Assembly: GCF_016899425.1 (NCBI RefSeq)
Contig: NZ_CP045994.1
Coordinates: 1,178,001 to 1,242,000 of the forward strand
DNA: 64,000 nt
From: Burkholderia sp. MS389
Lineage (GTDB): Bacteria; Pseudomonadota; Gammaproteobacteria; Burkholderiales; Burkholderiaceae
Direction: 5' to 3'
Shown one piece after another: positions 11,037 to 20,007 of this stretch. The stretch's first letter is position 1. The number at the start of each line of letters is the position of its first letter. The position numbers and the translations under genes are program-made. Below the pieces are notes generated by a model that made no database searches, was not told the DNA's origin, and saw only the letters and a list, made by a program, of their open reading frames with translations.

Positions 11037-12422
11037 TCAGTTCACCTTCATCCGCTGCAACTTGTTGTACAGCGTCTTCGGGCTGATGCCGAGCAGCGTC
11101 GCCGCACGGTGGCGCGTCCCGCCGACCGCGTCGAGCGTCGCGCGGATCAGCAGATCCTCGACGTCCGACAGCGGCGTGCCGACCTTGATCTGCACGCTGC
11201 TGCCGTTCAGCGCGGCGCCGGCGGAGAAGCTGGCCTCGCCGGCACGCAGCGTCTCGATGAAGTCGCCCGATGCGTCGTACGCGAAACGCACGCGTTCCTG
11301 CAGTTCGCGCACGTTGCCCGGCCATTCGTACGACAGACAATCGCGCACGAAGCCTGGCGCCGCGCGCTTGTCGGTCGTGCTGCGGCCGGTCGCGCGCGCT
11401 TCGCGGTTCAGTTCGTCGATCTGCGCGTCCGCGATCGCGAGCGCATCGCCGTCGCGCTCGCGCAGCGGCGGCATCGTGATCGACGCCGCGTCGAGACGCA
11501 GCCACAGATCCTCGCGCAGCGTGCCGTTCGCCACCGCTTCGCGCGCCGGACGGCGCGTGGCCGCGATCAGCCGGAAATCGCTGGTGATCGAACTCGTGCC
11601 GCCGATCCGCATGAAGTTCTGCGAATCGAGCGCGTGCAGCAGCGCTTCCTGGAGCACGAGCGGCAATGCGGTGATTTCGTCGAGGAACAGCGTGCCGCCG
11701 CCGGCCTGCTCGAACAGGCCCGATTCGCGGCGTTCGGCGCCGTCGAACGCGCCGCGTTCATGGCCGAACAGCACGCTGTCGAGCGACGCGCCGTGCCGGC
11801 CGGCCTGCGCGAGCATCCGGCAGTCGAACGAGACGAACGGCCCCTTGCGGCGCCGGCTCAGTTCGTGCAGCGTGCGCGCGGCCAGCTTCTTGCCGGTGCC
11901 GGCTTCGCCCGAGAACAGCACGGCCGTTTCGGTGCGGGCGTTGTGCTCGATCATGTCGTACACGTGCTGCATCGCGTCGCTGCGACCGACGAGCGCACCG
12001 AAGCGGCCGAGATGGCGCAGCGACGCACGCAGCGACTGCACTTCGTCGATCAGTTCGTACGGGCGGGGAATCCGCGCGAGCAGGCTGCGCAGACGCGGGA
12101 TGTTGATCGGCTTGAGCAGGTAGTCCCAGATGCCGTGACGCAGGCCCTCGATGGCGCTCTCGACCGTCGCGTTGCCGGTCAGCACGATTACGGGCAGCGA
12201 GCCGTTCGGCTGTTGCTGCGGCAGGTGCTGGAGCAGGTCGAACCCGCTGCCGTCCGGCAGGTTCAGGTCGACGAGCACGACGTCGGGGATCGAGCGGCCG
12301 AGCGCCGTGCGCGCTTCGGCGAGCGACGTGGCCGTGTCGACCGAGAAGCCGTCTGCGGCGAGCAGCGCGGTGAGGCCTGACAGGCTGTTGGGATCGTCTT
12401 CGACAATCAGGGCGTGTGGCAT
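11037..12422 (-). CDS. Orphan NtrC-family response regulator with GAFDGA loop
   Basis: 461 aa from ATG 12422; a TTG start at 12443 is less likely. The receiver domain has the acidic pair EDD (8-10) and phospho-acceptor Asp52 (VDLNLPDGSG). The AAA+ domain has Walker A GEAGTGKK (172-179) and Walker B GGGTLFLDEI (241-250), and the sensor/Arg-finger stretch LREDLWLRLD is present. A Fis-type helix-turn-helix closes the protein (RHRAATLLGISPKTLYNKL). The loop that normally reads GAFTGA and touches sigma-54 reads GAFDGA (224-229), so sigma-54 activation is uncertain. No histidine kinase gene is adjacent. Confidence 0.9.
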   Translation of the reverse strand: MPHALIVEDDPNSLSGLTALLAADGFSVDTATSLAEARTALGRSIPDVVLVDLNLPDGSGFDLLQHLPQQQPNGSLPVIVLTGNATVESAIEGLRHGIWDYLLKPINIPRLRSLLARIPRPYELIDEVQSLRASLRHLGRFGALVGRSDAMQHVYDMIEHNARTETAVLFSGEAGTGKKLAARTLHELSRRRKGPFVSFDCRMLAQAGRHGASLDSVLFGHERGAFDGAERRESGLFEQAGGGTLFLDEITALPLVLQEALLHALDSQNFMRIGGTSSITSDFRLIAATRRPAREAVANGTLREDLWLRLDAASITMPPLRERDGDALAIADAQIDELNREARATGRSTTDKRAAPGFVRDCLSYEWPGNVRELQERVRFAYDASGDFIETLRAGEASFSAGAALNGSSVQIKVGTPLSDVEDLLIRATLDAVGGTRHRAATLLGISPKTLYNKLQRMKVN

Positions 12423-12643
12423 GGTGGACGCGAGTCGAGTCAAGAGAGGCGGGCTGTCGGCCAGCGGACCGCAGCCGCATGTCGGATTAAAGACTGATTT
12501 TATGCCCCACCGAACGCGTCACGCGCATTATTTCTCCGGCGCTATAAAACAGTTACCGATGATACAAATTGAATATCTTTACCGGTGGCTTTTGTGCTGC
12601 TTCCGGCGCCGAGTTGTGGCAGCTGTTGACGCCAGACAAACAA

Positions 12644-12665
12644 AAAGCGCCCCGAAGGGCGCTTT
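12644..12665 (-). terminator. Rho-independent terminator of efp
   Basis: Read on the minus strand, an AAGCGCCC/GGGCGCTT stem with a TTCG tetraloop is followed by a T-rich run. It lies 25 bases after the efp stop codon. Confidence 0.85.
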
Positions 12666-12689
12666 GTTCGATGCGGGTATCGCCGACGA

Positions 12690-13247
12690 TTACGCGCGGC
12701 TGCGGTATTCGTTCGTGCGCGTATCGATTTCGATCTTGTCGCCGGTGTTGCAGAACAGCGGCACTTGCAGTTCGAAGCCGGTCGCCAGCTTCGCGTTCTT
12801 CAGCACCTTGCCCGACGACGTGTCGCCCTTCACGGCCGGTTCCGTGTAGGTGATTTCGCGAACGAGGATCGTCGGCAGTTCGACCGAGATCGCCTTCTCG
12901 TTGTAGAACACGACTTCGCAAGCCATGCCGTCTTCGAGGTAGTTCAGCGCTTCGCCCATCATTTCGGCTTCGACTTCGTACTGGTTGTAGTCGGCGTCCA
13001 TGAACACGTACATCGGGTCGGCGAAGTACGAGTACGTCACTTCCTTGCGGTCGAGCACGACGACGTCGAACTTGTCGTCAGCCTTGTAGACCGATTCCTG
13101 ACCTGCGTTCGTCAGCAGGTTCTTCATCTTCATCTTGACGACGGCCGAGTTACGGCCCGACTTGTTGTATTCCGCCTTTGCGATGACCCATGCTTCGCTG
13201 CCGATCTGCACGACGTTGCCTACGCGGAGTTCCTGTGCGGTCTTCAT
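12690..13247 (-). CDS. efp: Elongation factor P (Arg32 type)
   Basis: Relieves ribosome stalling at polyproline stretches. 185 aa, starting [14 protein letters not shown] at ATG 13247. The tip of domain I reads NKSGRNSAV, so residue 32 is arginine (codon 13152-13154) rather than the lysine modified by EpmA. Arg32 EF-P is known to be activated by rhamnosylation by EarP, and the earP gene lies directly upstream on the same strand. Domains II and III are complete and it ends TNEYRSRA. Confidence 0.97.
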   Translation of the reverse strand: MKTAQELRVGNVVQIGSEAWVIAKAEYNKSGRNSAVVKMKMKNLLTNAGQESVYKADDKFDVVVLDRKEVTYSYFADPMYVFMDADYNQYEVEAEMMGEALNYLEDGMACEVVFYNEKAISVELPTILVREITYTEPAVKGDTSSGKVLKNAKLATGFELQVPLFCNTGDKIEIDTRTNEYRSRA

Positions 13248-13384
13248 AAAAACTGTCCTGATCCAATCAAATAAATAGGTGCCTGAGCGTTGCGCAACGG
13301 CTGACGGCGCAAGCGGCGGGGCGTTCCGGGGGGCGCCAAGCGCCCAAACGCGAGCGCTTGCGTGGTCAGCCGTCGGATAACCGC

Positions 13385-14578
13385 TTATTTTAACTGAGAT
13401 TTTGCGTATTCCGCCAGCTTTCCCGCGAGATCGCCGACGGCCGAGAGCGCGTCGGCCCAGCGGCGTGCATTGGCGTGCAGCGCGGCGCGATGTTGCCAGA
13501 AATCGGCCCAGTCGGGCGTGCCGGCGCCGTTCCATGCATGCCAGAACCGTTCGAGCGCCACGCGCGGCGCATCGGCGAGGCCGGCCGACAGGTGCGCGAG
13601 CGCGGCGTCGAGCTTGGGCAGGTGCACGTCGTCGGCCTGCGGGTAGATGTGCCACACGAACGGCTTGCGCGCCCATTGCGCGCGCACGAACGAATCCTCG
13701 CCGCGCACGAAATTGAGATCGGCGACCCACAGCAGCGGGTCGTAGTCGGCCTGCGGCACGAACGCGAGGCCATGGGCGGTCAGGTTGCCGCTGTGCACGT
13801 GGGCGCCCGCCTCGAACGCTTCGACCCCGAAAAACCGCGCGACGGCGGGCGACAGCCGCCCGACCGGCACGAGCGCAACGACCGTCGACGGACCGTCGCG
13901 CCACTGCGCGAGCAGTGCGTCGACGGCCGGGTTCTCGTAGGCGAACAGGCTGACGACCGTCGTGCCGGGCGCCGGCGGCGGGCCGCCGGTCGCGCGCTGC
14001 CACCACGCGGCGCGCGCTGACGGATCGGCGTCGAAGGCCGCGCGGCGCGTGTCGAGGTCGCGCTCCTTCGGCACGCCGCCGGTCCCGGCCGACAGGCCCG
14101 GGAAGAAGAACGTCTTCAGCAGCGGGTAGCGCGGATGCGGCGACGGCCGCAAATGGAAATCGGCGACCCAGTCCTCGGCGCTCAGGTACTCGAGGTTGAT
14201 CCACACGGGGCGCCGCGCGCGCCGCGCCATCGCCGCGAGATACGGGCCGGGCAGTTCGCACGCGAACGCCTCGATCACGACATCGGCGATGTCCAGCGCG
14301 TCGCCGACTTCCGCGTGCCAGTGCTCGATCACGATCGCATCGACCGTTTGCCGCCCCGCGTCGGGATCGACTTCGGGCAGCAGGCGCGCGAACGTGTGCA
14401 GGTCGTCGACGAACAGCCGAACCTGCCAGCCGTGCTCGTGCGCGAGCTGGCGCGCGACGCGCCAGCACACGCCGATGTCGCCGAAATTGTCGATCACCGT
14501 GCAGAAGAGGTCGCAGGCGATCGGTTCGCCCGGCGCGAGCGGGACGGCGGAGAGGGGGGCAGCGGCGGGGTGTGGCAT
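13385..14578 (-). CDS. earP: EF-P arginine rhamnosyltransferase EarP
   Basis: Inverting glycosyltransferase (GT104, formerly DUF2331) that transfers rhamnose from dTDP-rhamnose to Arg32 of EF-P. 397 aa. The N-terminal motif [20 protein letters not shown] carries the two conserved Asp residues (Asp30, Asp34) of the family, and [20 protein letters not shown] forms the conserved C-terminal nucleotide-sugar region. It is 137 bases upstream of efp on the same strand, the usual arrangement, though each may have its own promoter. Confidence 0.95.
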   Translation of the reverse strand: MPHPAAAPLSAVPLAPGEPIACDLFCTVIDNFGDIGVCWRVARQLAHEHGWQVRLFVDDLHTFARLLPEVDPDAGRQTVDAIVIEHWHAEVGDALDIADVVIEAFACELPGPYLAAMARRARRPVWINLEYLSAEDWVADFHLRPSPHPRYPLLKTFFFPGLSAGTGGVPKERDLDTRRAAFDADPSARAAWWQRATGGPPPAPGTTVVSLFAYENPAVDALLAQWRDGPSTVVALVPVGRLSPAVARFFGVEAFEAGAHVHSGNLTAHGLAFVPQADYDPLLWVADLNFVRGEDSFVRAQWARKPFVWHIYPQADDVHLPKLDAALAHLSAGLADAPRVALERFWHAWNGAGTPDWADFWQHRAALHANARRWADALSAVGDLAGKLAEYAKSQLK

Positions 14579-14654
14579 CGAAGCGGGCGGGTGAATGCTC
14601 TAAACTGGCGATTCTAATAGACCCGTTCCGCGTTACAAGGCGCCCGGATCACGC

Positions 14655-16700
14655 ATGACATCCCCAGAAGCCTCCGATACTCCGTTCGAACCGAAGAAGA
14701 TCCTTGCGCAGTTGCCGCACATGCCGGGCGTCTATCGCTATTACGACACGGCGGGCGCCGTGCTCTACGTCGGCAAGGCGCGCGACCTGAAAAAGCGCGT
14801 GTCGAGCTATTTCACGAAGACGCAACTGTCGCCGCGCATCGCGATGATGGTCACGCGCATCGCGCGCATCGAAACGACGGTCACGCGCTCGGAAGCCGAA
14901 GCGCTGCTGCTCGAGAACAACCTGATCAAGGCGCTCGCGCCGCGTTACAACATCCTGTTTCGCGACGACAAGTCGTATCCGTACCTGAAGCTCACCGCGC
15001 ACCGTTTTCCGCGGATGGCGTACTACCGCGGCTCGGTCGACAAGCAGAACCAGTACTTCGGGCCGTTCCCGAGCGCATGGGCCGTGCGCGAGAGCATCCA
15101 GATCCTGCAGCGCGTGTTCCAGTTGCGCACCTGCGAGGATTCCGTCTTCAACAACCGCACGCGGCCGTGCCTGCTGCATCAGATCGGGCGTTGCACGGCG
15201 CCGTGCGTCGGCGCGATCTCCGGCGAGGATTACGCGGTCGACGTGTCGAACGCCGCGCGGTTCCTGCTCGGCCGGCAGTCCGAAGTGATGAAGGAACTCG
15301 AGCAGAAGATGCACGCGTTCGCGGCCGAGCTGAAATTCGAGCAGGCGGCGGCCGTGCGCAACCAGATGAGCTCGCTCGCGACGGTGCTGCACCAGCAGGC
15401 GATCGAGGTCGGCAGCGACAGCGACGTCGACATCCTGGCCGTCGTCGCGCTGGGCGGACGCGTGTGCGTGAACCTCGCGATGGTGCGCGGCGGCCGGCAC
15501 CTCGGCGACAAGGCGTATTTCCCGACGCATGTCGAAAGCGCACTGACGCTCGCCGAGGGCGGTCTCGGCGAAGAGGCCGAACCGGTGGAGGCGGTCGGTG
15601 CGACGGTCGGCTCGACGGTCGATGCGGTGCCCGATCAGGCTGCGGAAGAGGCCGGCGGCGCGCGCGGCGCGGCCGCAGCGTCGGTCGAGGCCGAGGTGCT
15701 CGATGCGTTCATCGCGCAACACTATCTCGGCAACCGCGTGCCGCCCGTGCTCGTCGTCAGCCATGCGCCGGCGAGCCGCGACCTGCTGGAGCTGCTGTCC
15801 GAGCAGGCCGGCTACAAGGTGTCGCTGGTGCGGCAGCCGCAGGGACAGCGGCGCGCGTGGCTGTCGATGGCCGAGCAGAACGCGCGGCTCGCGCTCGCGC
15901 GGCTGCTGTCCGAGCAGGGCTCGCAACAGGCGCGCACACGCGCGCTGGCGGACACGCTCAGCTACGACAGCGACGATCTGGCGACGCTGCGGATCGAATG
16001 CTTCGACATCAGCCATACGATGGGCGAGGCGACGCAGGCGTCGTGCGTCGTCTATCACCATCACAAGATGCAGTCGAGCGAATACCGCCGCTACAACATC
16101 ACGGGCATCACGCCGGGCGACGATTACGCGGCGATGCGGCAGGTGCTCACGCGCCGCTACGAGAAGATGGTCGAGCAGGCCGCGCAGGCGGCGGCCGCCG
16201 ACGAAGCGGCCGGCATCGACGGCGAATCGACGCGCGAGGCCGAAGCGTCGAGCCTGCTGCCGAACATCGTGCTGATCGACGGTGGCAAGGGGCAGGTCGA
16301 GATCGCGCGGCAGGTGTTCACCGAGCTCGGCCTCGACACGTCGATGCTGGTCGGCGTCGCGAAAGGCGAGGGGCGCAAGGTCGGCCTCGAGACGCTCGTG
16401 TTCGCGGACGGCCGCGCGCCGCTCGAACTCGGCAAGGAGAGCGCCGCGCTGATGCTCGTCGCGCAGATCCGCGACGAGGCGCACCGCTTCGCGATCACCG
16501 GCATGCGGGCGAAGCGGGCGAAGGCGCGCCAGACGTCGCGGCTCGAGGAGCTCGAAGGCGTCGGCGCGAAGCGCCGGCAGCGGCTGCTCGCGCGCTTCGG
16601 CGGGCTGCGCGGCGTGGTGGCCGCGAGTGTCGAGGAACTGGCGAGCGTCGAAGGCATTTCGCGCGCGCTCGCCGAGCAGATCTACAAGCAGCTTCACTGA
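14655..16700 (+). CDS. uvrC: Excinuclease ABC subunit C
   Basis: Makes both incisions in nucleotide excision repair after UvrAB damage recognition. 681 aa, against about 610 in E. coli. Order of domains: GIY-YIG nuclease ([20 protein letters not shown], ~25-105), UVR motif (~208-243, [11 protein letters not shown]), RNase H-like nuclease ([14 protein letters not shown] onward), and two helix-hairpin-helix motifs at the end ([25 protein letters not shown]). The extra length comes from two Ala/Glu-rich insertions at about 302-350 and 513-535. Confidence 0.97.
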   Translation: MTSPEASDTPFEPKKILAQLPHMPGVYRYYDTAGAVLYVGKARDLKKRVSSYFTKTQLSPRIAMMVTRIARIETTVTRSEAEALLLENNLIKALAPRYNILFRDDKSYPYLKLTAHRFPRMAYYRGSVDKQNQYFGPFPSAWAVRESIQILQRVFQLRTCEDSVFNNRTRPCLLHQIGRCTAPCVGAISGEDYAVDVSNAARFLLGRQSEVMKELEQKMHAFAAELKFEQAAAVRNQMSSLATVLHQQAIEVGSDSDVDILAVVALGGRVCVNLAMVRGGRHLGDKAYFPTHVESALTLAEGGLGEEAEPVEAVGATVGSTVDAVPDQAAEEAGGARGAAAASVEAEVLDAFIAQHYLGNRVPPVLVVSHAPASRDLLELLSEQAGYKVSLVRQPQGQRRAWLSMAEQNARLALARLLSEQGSQQARTRALADTLSYDSDDLATLRIECFDISHTMGEATQASCVVYHHHKMQSSEYRRYNITGITPGDDYAAMRQVLTRRYEKMVEQAAQAAAADEAAGIDGESTREAEASSLLPNIVLIDGGKGQVEIARQVFTELGLDTSMLVGVAKGEGRKVGLETLVFADGRAPLELGKESAALMLVAQIRDEAHRFAITGMRAKRAKARQTSRLEELEGVGAKRRQRLLARFGGLRGVVAASVEELASVEGISRALAEQIYKQLH

Positions 16701-16790
16701 CGCGGCCGTGCGGCCGGCGGCGTTGCCAGCGTTCTTGTGGCAGGCCGGTCGACACGGCACAATTGCGAATCCTTTACTGTCCCGCATGCC

Positions 16791-17378
16791 ATGCCGTTCA
16801 ATTTCCCGATTTTCCTGACGTGGGTACGGATCGTGCTGATTCCGCTCGTCGTCGGCGTGTTCTATCTGCCGGACACGGTGATGGGCGGCGCGCACCGCAA
16901 TCTCGCGGCGGCGGCGATCTTCATCCTCGCCGCGCTGACCGACTGGTTCGACGGCTTCCTCGCGCGCAAGTGGAACCAGACGTCGTCGTTCGGCGCGTTT
17001 CTCGACCCGGTGGCGGACAAGCTGATGGTCACGGCCGCGCTGCTGATCCTCGTGCAGATTTCGCGGGTCGACGCGGCGATCGCGCTCGTGATCGTCGGTC
17101 GCGAGATCGCGATTTCGGCGCTGCGCGAATGGATGGCGCAGATCGGCGCGTCGAAGAGCGTCGCGGTGAACCAGCTCGGCAAGTTCAAGACCGCGTGCCA
17201 GATGGTCGCGATTCCGATGCTGCTGTTCTACGGGCCGCTGCCGCTCGGCATCGTGACGATCGATACGCGCGTGTGGGGCGAGTGGCTGATGTACCTGGCC
17301 GCGGTGCTGACCATCTGGTCGATGCTGTACTACATGAAGCTCGCATGGCCGCAGATTCGCGAGCGCGGCGGCGCGTGA
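16791..17378 (+). CDS. pgsA: CDP-diacylglycerol-glycerol-3-phosphate phosphatidyltransferase
   Basis: Membrane enzyme making phosphatidylglycerophosphate, the committed step to phosphatidylglycerol and cardiolipin. ATG 16791 (MPFNFPIFLTWVRI) gives 195 aa. The CDP-alcohol phosphatidyltransferase signature is complete: LTDWFDGFLARKW, then GAFLDPVADKL. Several membrane segments are visible. It lies between uvrC and a tRNA-Gly/tRNA-Cys cluster, the uvrC-pgsA-tRNA order common in proteobacteria. Confidence 0.96.
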   Translation: MPFNFPIFLTWVRIVLIPLVVGVFYLPDTVMGGAHRNLAAAAIFILAALTDWFDGFLARKWNQTSSFGAFLDPVADKLMVTAALLILVQISRVDAAIALVIVGREIAISALREWMAQIGASKSVAVNQLGKFKTACQMVAIPMLLFYGPLPLGIVTIDTRVWGEWLMYLAAVLTIWSMLYYMKLAWPQIRERGGA

Positions 17379-17429
17379 CCTGCTGCGCCGGTTCGGCAGC
17401 GGTTTTTGTAAAAAGGGTTGGAAAAGCCC

Positions 17430-17458
17430 TTGACACACGAATGTGCCTTCGACATAAT
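17430..17458 (+). promoter_or_regulatory. Consensus sigma-70 promoter of the tRNA cluster
   Basis: TTGACA (17430-17435) and CATAAT (17453-17458) are separated by exactly 17 bases. The first tRNA-Gly begins about 60 bases after the -10 box. This is the closest match to the vegetative consensus that I found in the window. Confidence 0.85.
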
Positions 17459-17519
17459 CTCGCTTCTCCGCTGCACGACGAATTAAGTGTGTGACGGGGA
17501 AGCAGTAGCGCAGCAATAC

Positions 17520-17595
17520 GCGGGAGTAGCTCAGTTGGTAGAGCGCAACCTTGCCAAGGTTGAGGTCGCGAGTTCGAGACTCGTCTCCCGCTCCA
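17520..17595 (+). tRNA. tRNA-Gly (GCC), copy 1
   Basis: 76 bases including an encoded CCA. Acceptor stem GCGGGAG/CTCCCGC, anticodon stem-loop CCTTGCCAAGG with anticodon GCC, and T-loop TTCGAGAC. Confidence 0.97.
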
Positions 17596-17649
17596 GATTT
17601 TTTTCTGGCAGCGTGTTGGTTGGCAAAGCGCTGCAGATGCAGGACACAT

Positions 17650-17725
17650 GCGGGAGTAGCTCAGTTGGTAGAGCGCAACCTTGCCAAGGTTGAGGTCGCG
17701 AGTTCGAGACTCGTCTCCCGCTCCA
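17650..17725 (+). tRNA. tRNA-Gly (GCC), copy 2
   Basis: Identical in sequence to the copy at 17520. The spacer between copies 1 and 2 is nearly repeated between copies 2 and 3, so the tRNA plus spacer was duplicated as a unit of about 130 bases. Confidence 0.97.
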
Positions 17726-17776
17726 GATTTTTCTGGCAGCGTGTTGGTCGGCGAAGCGCTGCAGGTGCAGGACAAT

Positions 17777-17852
17777 GCGGGAGTAGCTCAGTTGGTAGAG
17801 CGCAACCTTGCCAAGGTTGAGGTCGCGAGTTCGAGACTCGTCTCCCGCTCCA
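17777..17852 (+). tRNA. tRNA-Gly (GCC), copy 3
   Basis: Third identical 76-base copy. It is followed at once by a hairpin with a T-run. Confidence 0.97.
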
Positions 17853-17857
17853 GTAAT

Positions 17858-17882
17858 GGGGAAGCCACGCTTCCCTTTTTAT
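17858..17882 (+). terminator. Terminator after the tRNA-Gly array
   Basis: Stem GGGAAGC/GCTTCCC with a 3-base loop followed by TTTTTAT. It separates the tRNA-Gly array from tRNA-Cys; partial read-through would be needed if tRNA-Cys has no promoter of its own. Confidence 0.75.
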
Positions 17883-17950
17883 TTGATGGACTTCCGGTCC
17901 TCGAATAAAAATCTGCCGCTTGCCTCACGGCATCCGGACAGTCCGCTTTT

Positions 17951-18024
17951 GGCGCGATAGCAAAGCGGTTATGCAGCGGCCTGCAAAGCCGTTTAGGCCG
18001 GTTCGACTCCGGCTCGCGCCTCCA
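17951..18024 (+). tRNA. tRNA-Cys (GCA)
   Basis: 74 bases including CCA. Acceptor stem GGCGCGA/TCGCGCC, anticodon loop CTGCAAA with anticodon GCA, T-arm GGTTCGACTCC. It marks the left border of the AT-richer islet at 18069-20824. I did not find a repeat of its 3' end inside the window. Confidence 0.97.
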
Positions 18025-18037
18025 GGTAGAACGAGAT

Positions 18038-18068
18038 AAAGCCCTGATTCGTCAGGGCTTTTCTTTTT
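18038..18068 (+). terminator. Terminator after tRNA-Cys
   Basis: Stem AAAGCCCTGA/TCAGGGCTTT with a TTCG tetraloop followed by a run rich in T. Confidence 0.88.
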
Positions 18069-18258
18069 TCTGCGGCGCTTTCATTCTCGTAAGTAAATCA
18101 CCCGGAGCAATACAAAGCCGCCTCGAACCACTCAAGAGGCACGCGTAACCACGCCTGCAGGCGAAGCATCGGCTCGGGCATGGTCAGGAACGGGCACCGT
18201 TCTTCACCGCATCGGGTTTCAGGGTTACTGGGCGGACGTAGCGACACCAGTCGTCGCG

Positions 18259-18506
18259 TTACCCGAGCCGACGTCGGGACGACCAGGATGCGATCAGCGT
18301 CGCTCCGCACGCGGTTTTCATGCCATCGATGGCGATTTTTCGGCCGTCGAACGTGTGAGGGTAATACCGCCCCGTGGCCGCAGGATCGGAACGAGGGCTT
18401 CGTACTGCGGGGAGGAGTGGTACTTGCGGCCGCCGCCGGTAATGGGCTTTCCATCAATGGTGGCGGTCGCGCTGCCCTCCGGCTTCGGGCGCACATGCAG
18501 AGTTCC
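18259..18506 (-). pseudogene. Remnant of a PAAR-domain-like gene (frameshifted)
   Basis: Minus-strand translation shows PAAR-like words in two different frames. Frame one gives EGSATATIDGKPI (about 18440-18480). A second frame, from 18357, gives HTFDGRKIAIDGMKTACG followed by ATLIAS and a stop at 18259. The ending KTACGATLIAS is typical of the C-terminal half of PAAR proteins that tip type VI secretion spikes. The frame change near 18360 and the lack of a good start mean the gene is broken. The remaining sequence from 18069 to 18999 has no convincing gene. Family assignment is by remembered motif only. Confidence 0.4.
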
Positions 18507-18637
18507 GGCACGAAGCGCTGTTCGAGCGTCATTTCTTGAAAGTGGCTGCGCTCCAGCCGCCGCGCAACTCGTCCAACCCGTTTGGAAGGTCTTTCTATGG
18601 CAGGGCCCGACCGTGCGACCGTAATATCGGAAGACAC

Positions 18638-18677
18638 TAAAAAACCCCTGCCACAACGAGGGAAGTGGCAGGGGGCT
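18638..18677 (-). terminator. Minus-strand terminator without an obvious gene
   Basis: On the minus strand CCCCTGCCAC pairs with GTGGCAGGGG and is followed by TTTTTT. A strong intrinsic terminator here should end a minus-strand gene to its right, but 18680-18999 holds no convincing coding sequence, which suggests a deleted or decayed gene. Confidence 0.7.
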
Positions 18678-18999
18678 GCGAGCGCACCGTTTAGGCACGA
18701 GATAAAGATGCGCCACAAATATAAAAGCAGTCGTTGGGATGTTAAATAACTACGCCATTCTTCCTGCTATTGCATCGTCCGGGCAGGCAGTGTGATTTTG
18801 AGGGGCGATTGACCGTCGATCTCGTCGCGATGGATTGCTACGTGTCAATCGACATAGGCGGTATCGACAGAAAATCTCCGAATAACCAGGGCGGTTCACA
18901 GGAGAATTCCTTTGCCGACGGGTTCGGTCCGGCAAAAATGTCGGCATCGTCGAAATTCGTGCAATCACGTCTGAAGTCGTCCCTCAATACCAAGGCCCG

Positions 19000-19230
19000 T
19001 CAATCGTTTACGTTCTCACAGCTCTTCGGGCCGTCGCCCCAGCTCTTTCCTCCACCGTTCGTGCACTGGCGCTTGGTATATTGCTCGGGCAATTGACCTT
19101 TCGGCAGTTTTCCGTCGGCAGGGCAATTGTGATGGTAATAGCAAAAGGATTTTTCGGCGGCGCCGGCTTCTCCGTTGAACACAAGGCAGGCCATCAAGGT
19201 CGGAAAGAGAATCTTGGCAATGGTTCGCAT
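19000..19230 (-). CDS. Small secreted protein with four cysteines, unknown function
   Basis: 76 aa from ATG 19230 (MRTIAKILFPTLMACLVF); an alternative ATG at 19245 adds five residues. I do not recognise the family. Residues 1-24 form a clear Sec signal peptide with a likely cleavage after GEAGA. The mature part is about 50 residues, hydrophilic, with four Cys (FCYYHHNC near the start, QCTNGGGKSWGDGPKSC near the end), so two disulfides are possible. It lies 88 bases downstream of the RhiA-like gene on the same strand, behind a terminator-like hairpin, within an AT-richer islet. Confidence 0.6.
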   Translation of the reverse strand: MRTIAKILFPTLMACLVFNGEAGAAEKSFCYYHHNCPADGKLPKGQLPEQYTKRQCTNGGGKSWGDGPKSCENVND

Positions 19231-19265
19231 ATCAATTGTCCACATCGGAAAATTTTGTGTAACAA

Positions 19266-19290
19266 GACAGGCGCCGTAACGGCGCCTGTC
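19266..19290 (-). terminator. Hairpin between the RhiA-like and small secreted genes
   Basis: Perfect 10-bp inverted repeat GACAGGCGCC/GGCGCCTGTC with a 5-base loop. On the minus strand it is followed by TTGTTACAC, a modest T-rich tract. It probably ends or attenuates transcription of the gene at 19318-20007. Confidence 0.65.
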
Positions 19291-19317
19291 CCTCGCATGA
19301 CAAGAGCACGTAGCCGT

Positions 19318-20007
19318 TTAGTTGCCGTACTCGAGCAAAATCCCTGATCGCGTCGGTTGCGCAGCAATGATTCTGTCCACCACACTATTTTCGACGGCCA
19401 CTTGCTGGCCATATGTGACGTTGAGCTTGATCGTGTTGCCGTCCATGTATGCATTGACGGTTGCGAGGTTCTGCCCGCTGGGATAAGACAGCTGTAGCGG
19501 ACCCACGACGACGTTGCTCGAGATCACTTCGCCGAGGACGAGTGAATTGAACAAGCCGACCCAATAAGTCGGTGTCACCTGGAACTGAGCCGATGCGCCG
19601 CTGACCACGCCCTTCTTGAACACGGATCCCTGACCGCTCATGCCGATACCAAGGTTCGCGAGATTGGTCGACTTGTTGTTGATCAGGACGGAATCCGGAG
19701 GTACGGAACCGGACCCCGGCACCAATTGCTGGACGTTGTCTTTAAAAATGCAGTCCCATGACGTCCCCAATTCCGTCGTCAGCGTCTGACTGGCTTTGTA
19801 GACTCCGATGCCGCCAATCTGCTGGTAATTGGCAATGGCGACGTTATAGAAAATATCCCACGTCACACCGCTGGCGCCACTTTGAGGAACGGTCGTTTGC
19901 TTCCACGACACGCTTTCCAATCCAATGGAACTCGGCAGGGTCTGATATACAGCCATGGTCCAGGTTTGCTTGGTGTCGTTGTTGAAGTCGACATAATAGG
20001 AAGTCAT
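19318..20007 (-). CDS. RhiA-like protein, function unknown
   Basis: 229 aa from ATG 20007 (MTSYYVDFNNDTKQTWTMAV), chosen because GGAGACC lies at ribosome-binding distance; an in-frame upstream start at 20172 lacks this. There is no signal peptide, no membrane segment and one Cys. The sequence is rich in Ser, Thr, Gly, Val and Asn with alternating beta-like stretches. Words such as VYQTLPSSIG, WKQTTVPQSG and NLGIGMSGQGSV resemble, from memory, RhiA of Rhizobium leguminosarum, a rhizosphere-expressed, quorum-sensing-controlled protein of unknown activity. Base composition is less GC-rich than in neighbouring genes, which suggests transfer. The family name is tentative; the open frame is solid. 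Confidence 0.7.
   Translation of the reverse strand: MTSYYVDFNNDTKQTWTMAVYQTLPSSIGLESVSWKQTTVPQSGASGVTWDIFYNVAIANYQQIGGIGVYKASQTLTTELGTSWDCIFKDNVQQLVPGSGSVPPDSVLINNKSTNLANLGIGMSGQGSVFKKGVVSGASAQFQVTPTYWVGLFNSLVLGEVISSNVVVGPLQLSYPSGQNLATVNAYMDGNTIKLNVTYGQQVAVENSVVDRIIAAQPTRSGILLEYGN

Noticed and set aside
14649..17516. 955-codon minus-strand open frame opposite uvrC and pgsA
   Set aside because: Longest frame in the window but a shadow: it spans two real genes and has no domain pattern.
17487..17908. Short plus-strand open frames across the tRNA cluster
   Set aside because: They translate the tRNA genes themselves and repeat with them.
18098..18718. 206-codon minus-strand open frame next to tRNA-Cys
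   Set aside because: Its translation runs through a strong terminator hairpin and shows no domain; the PAAR-like words lie in other frames.
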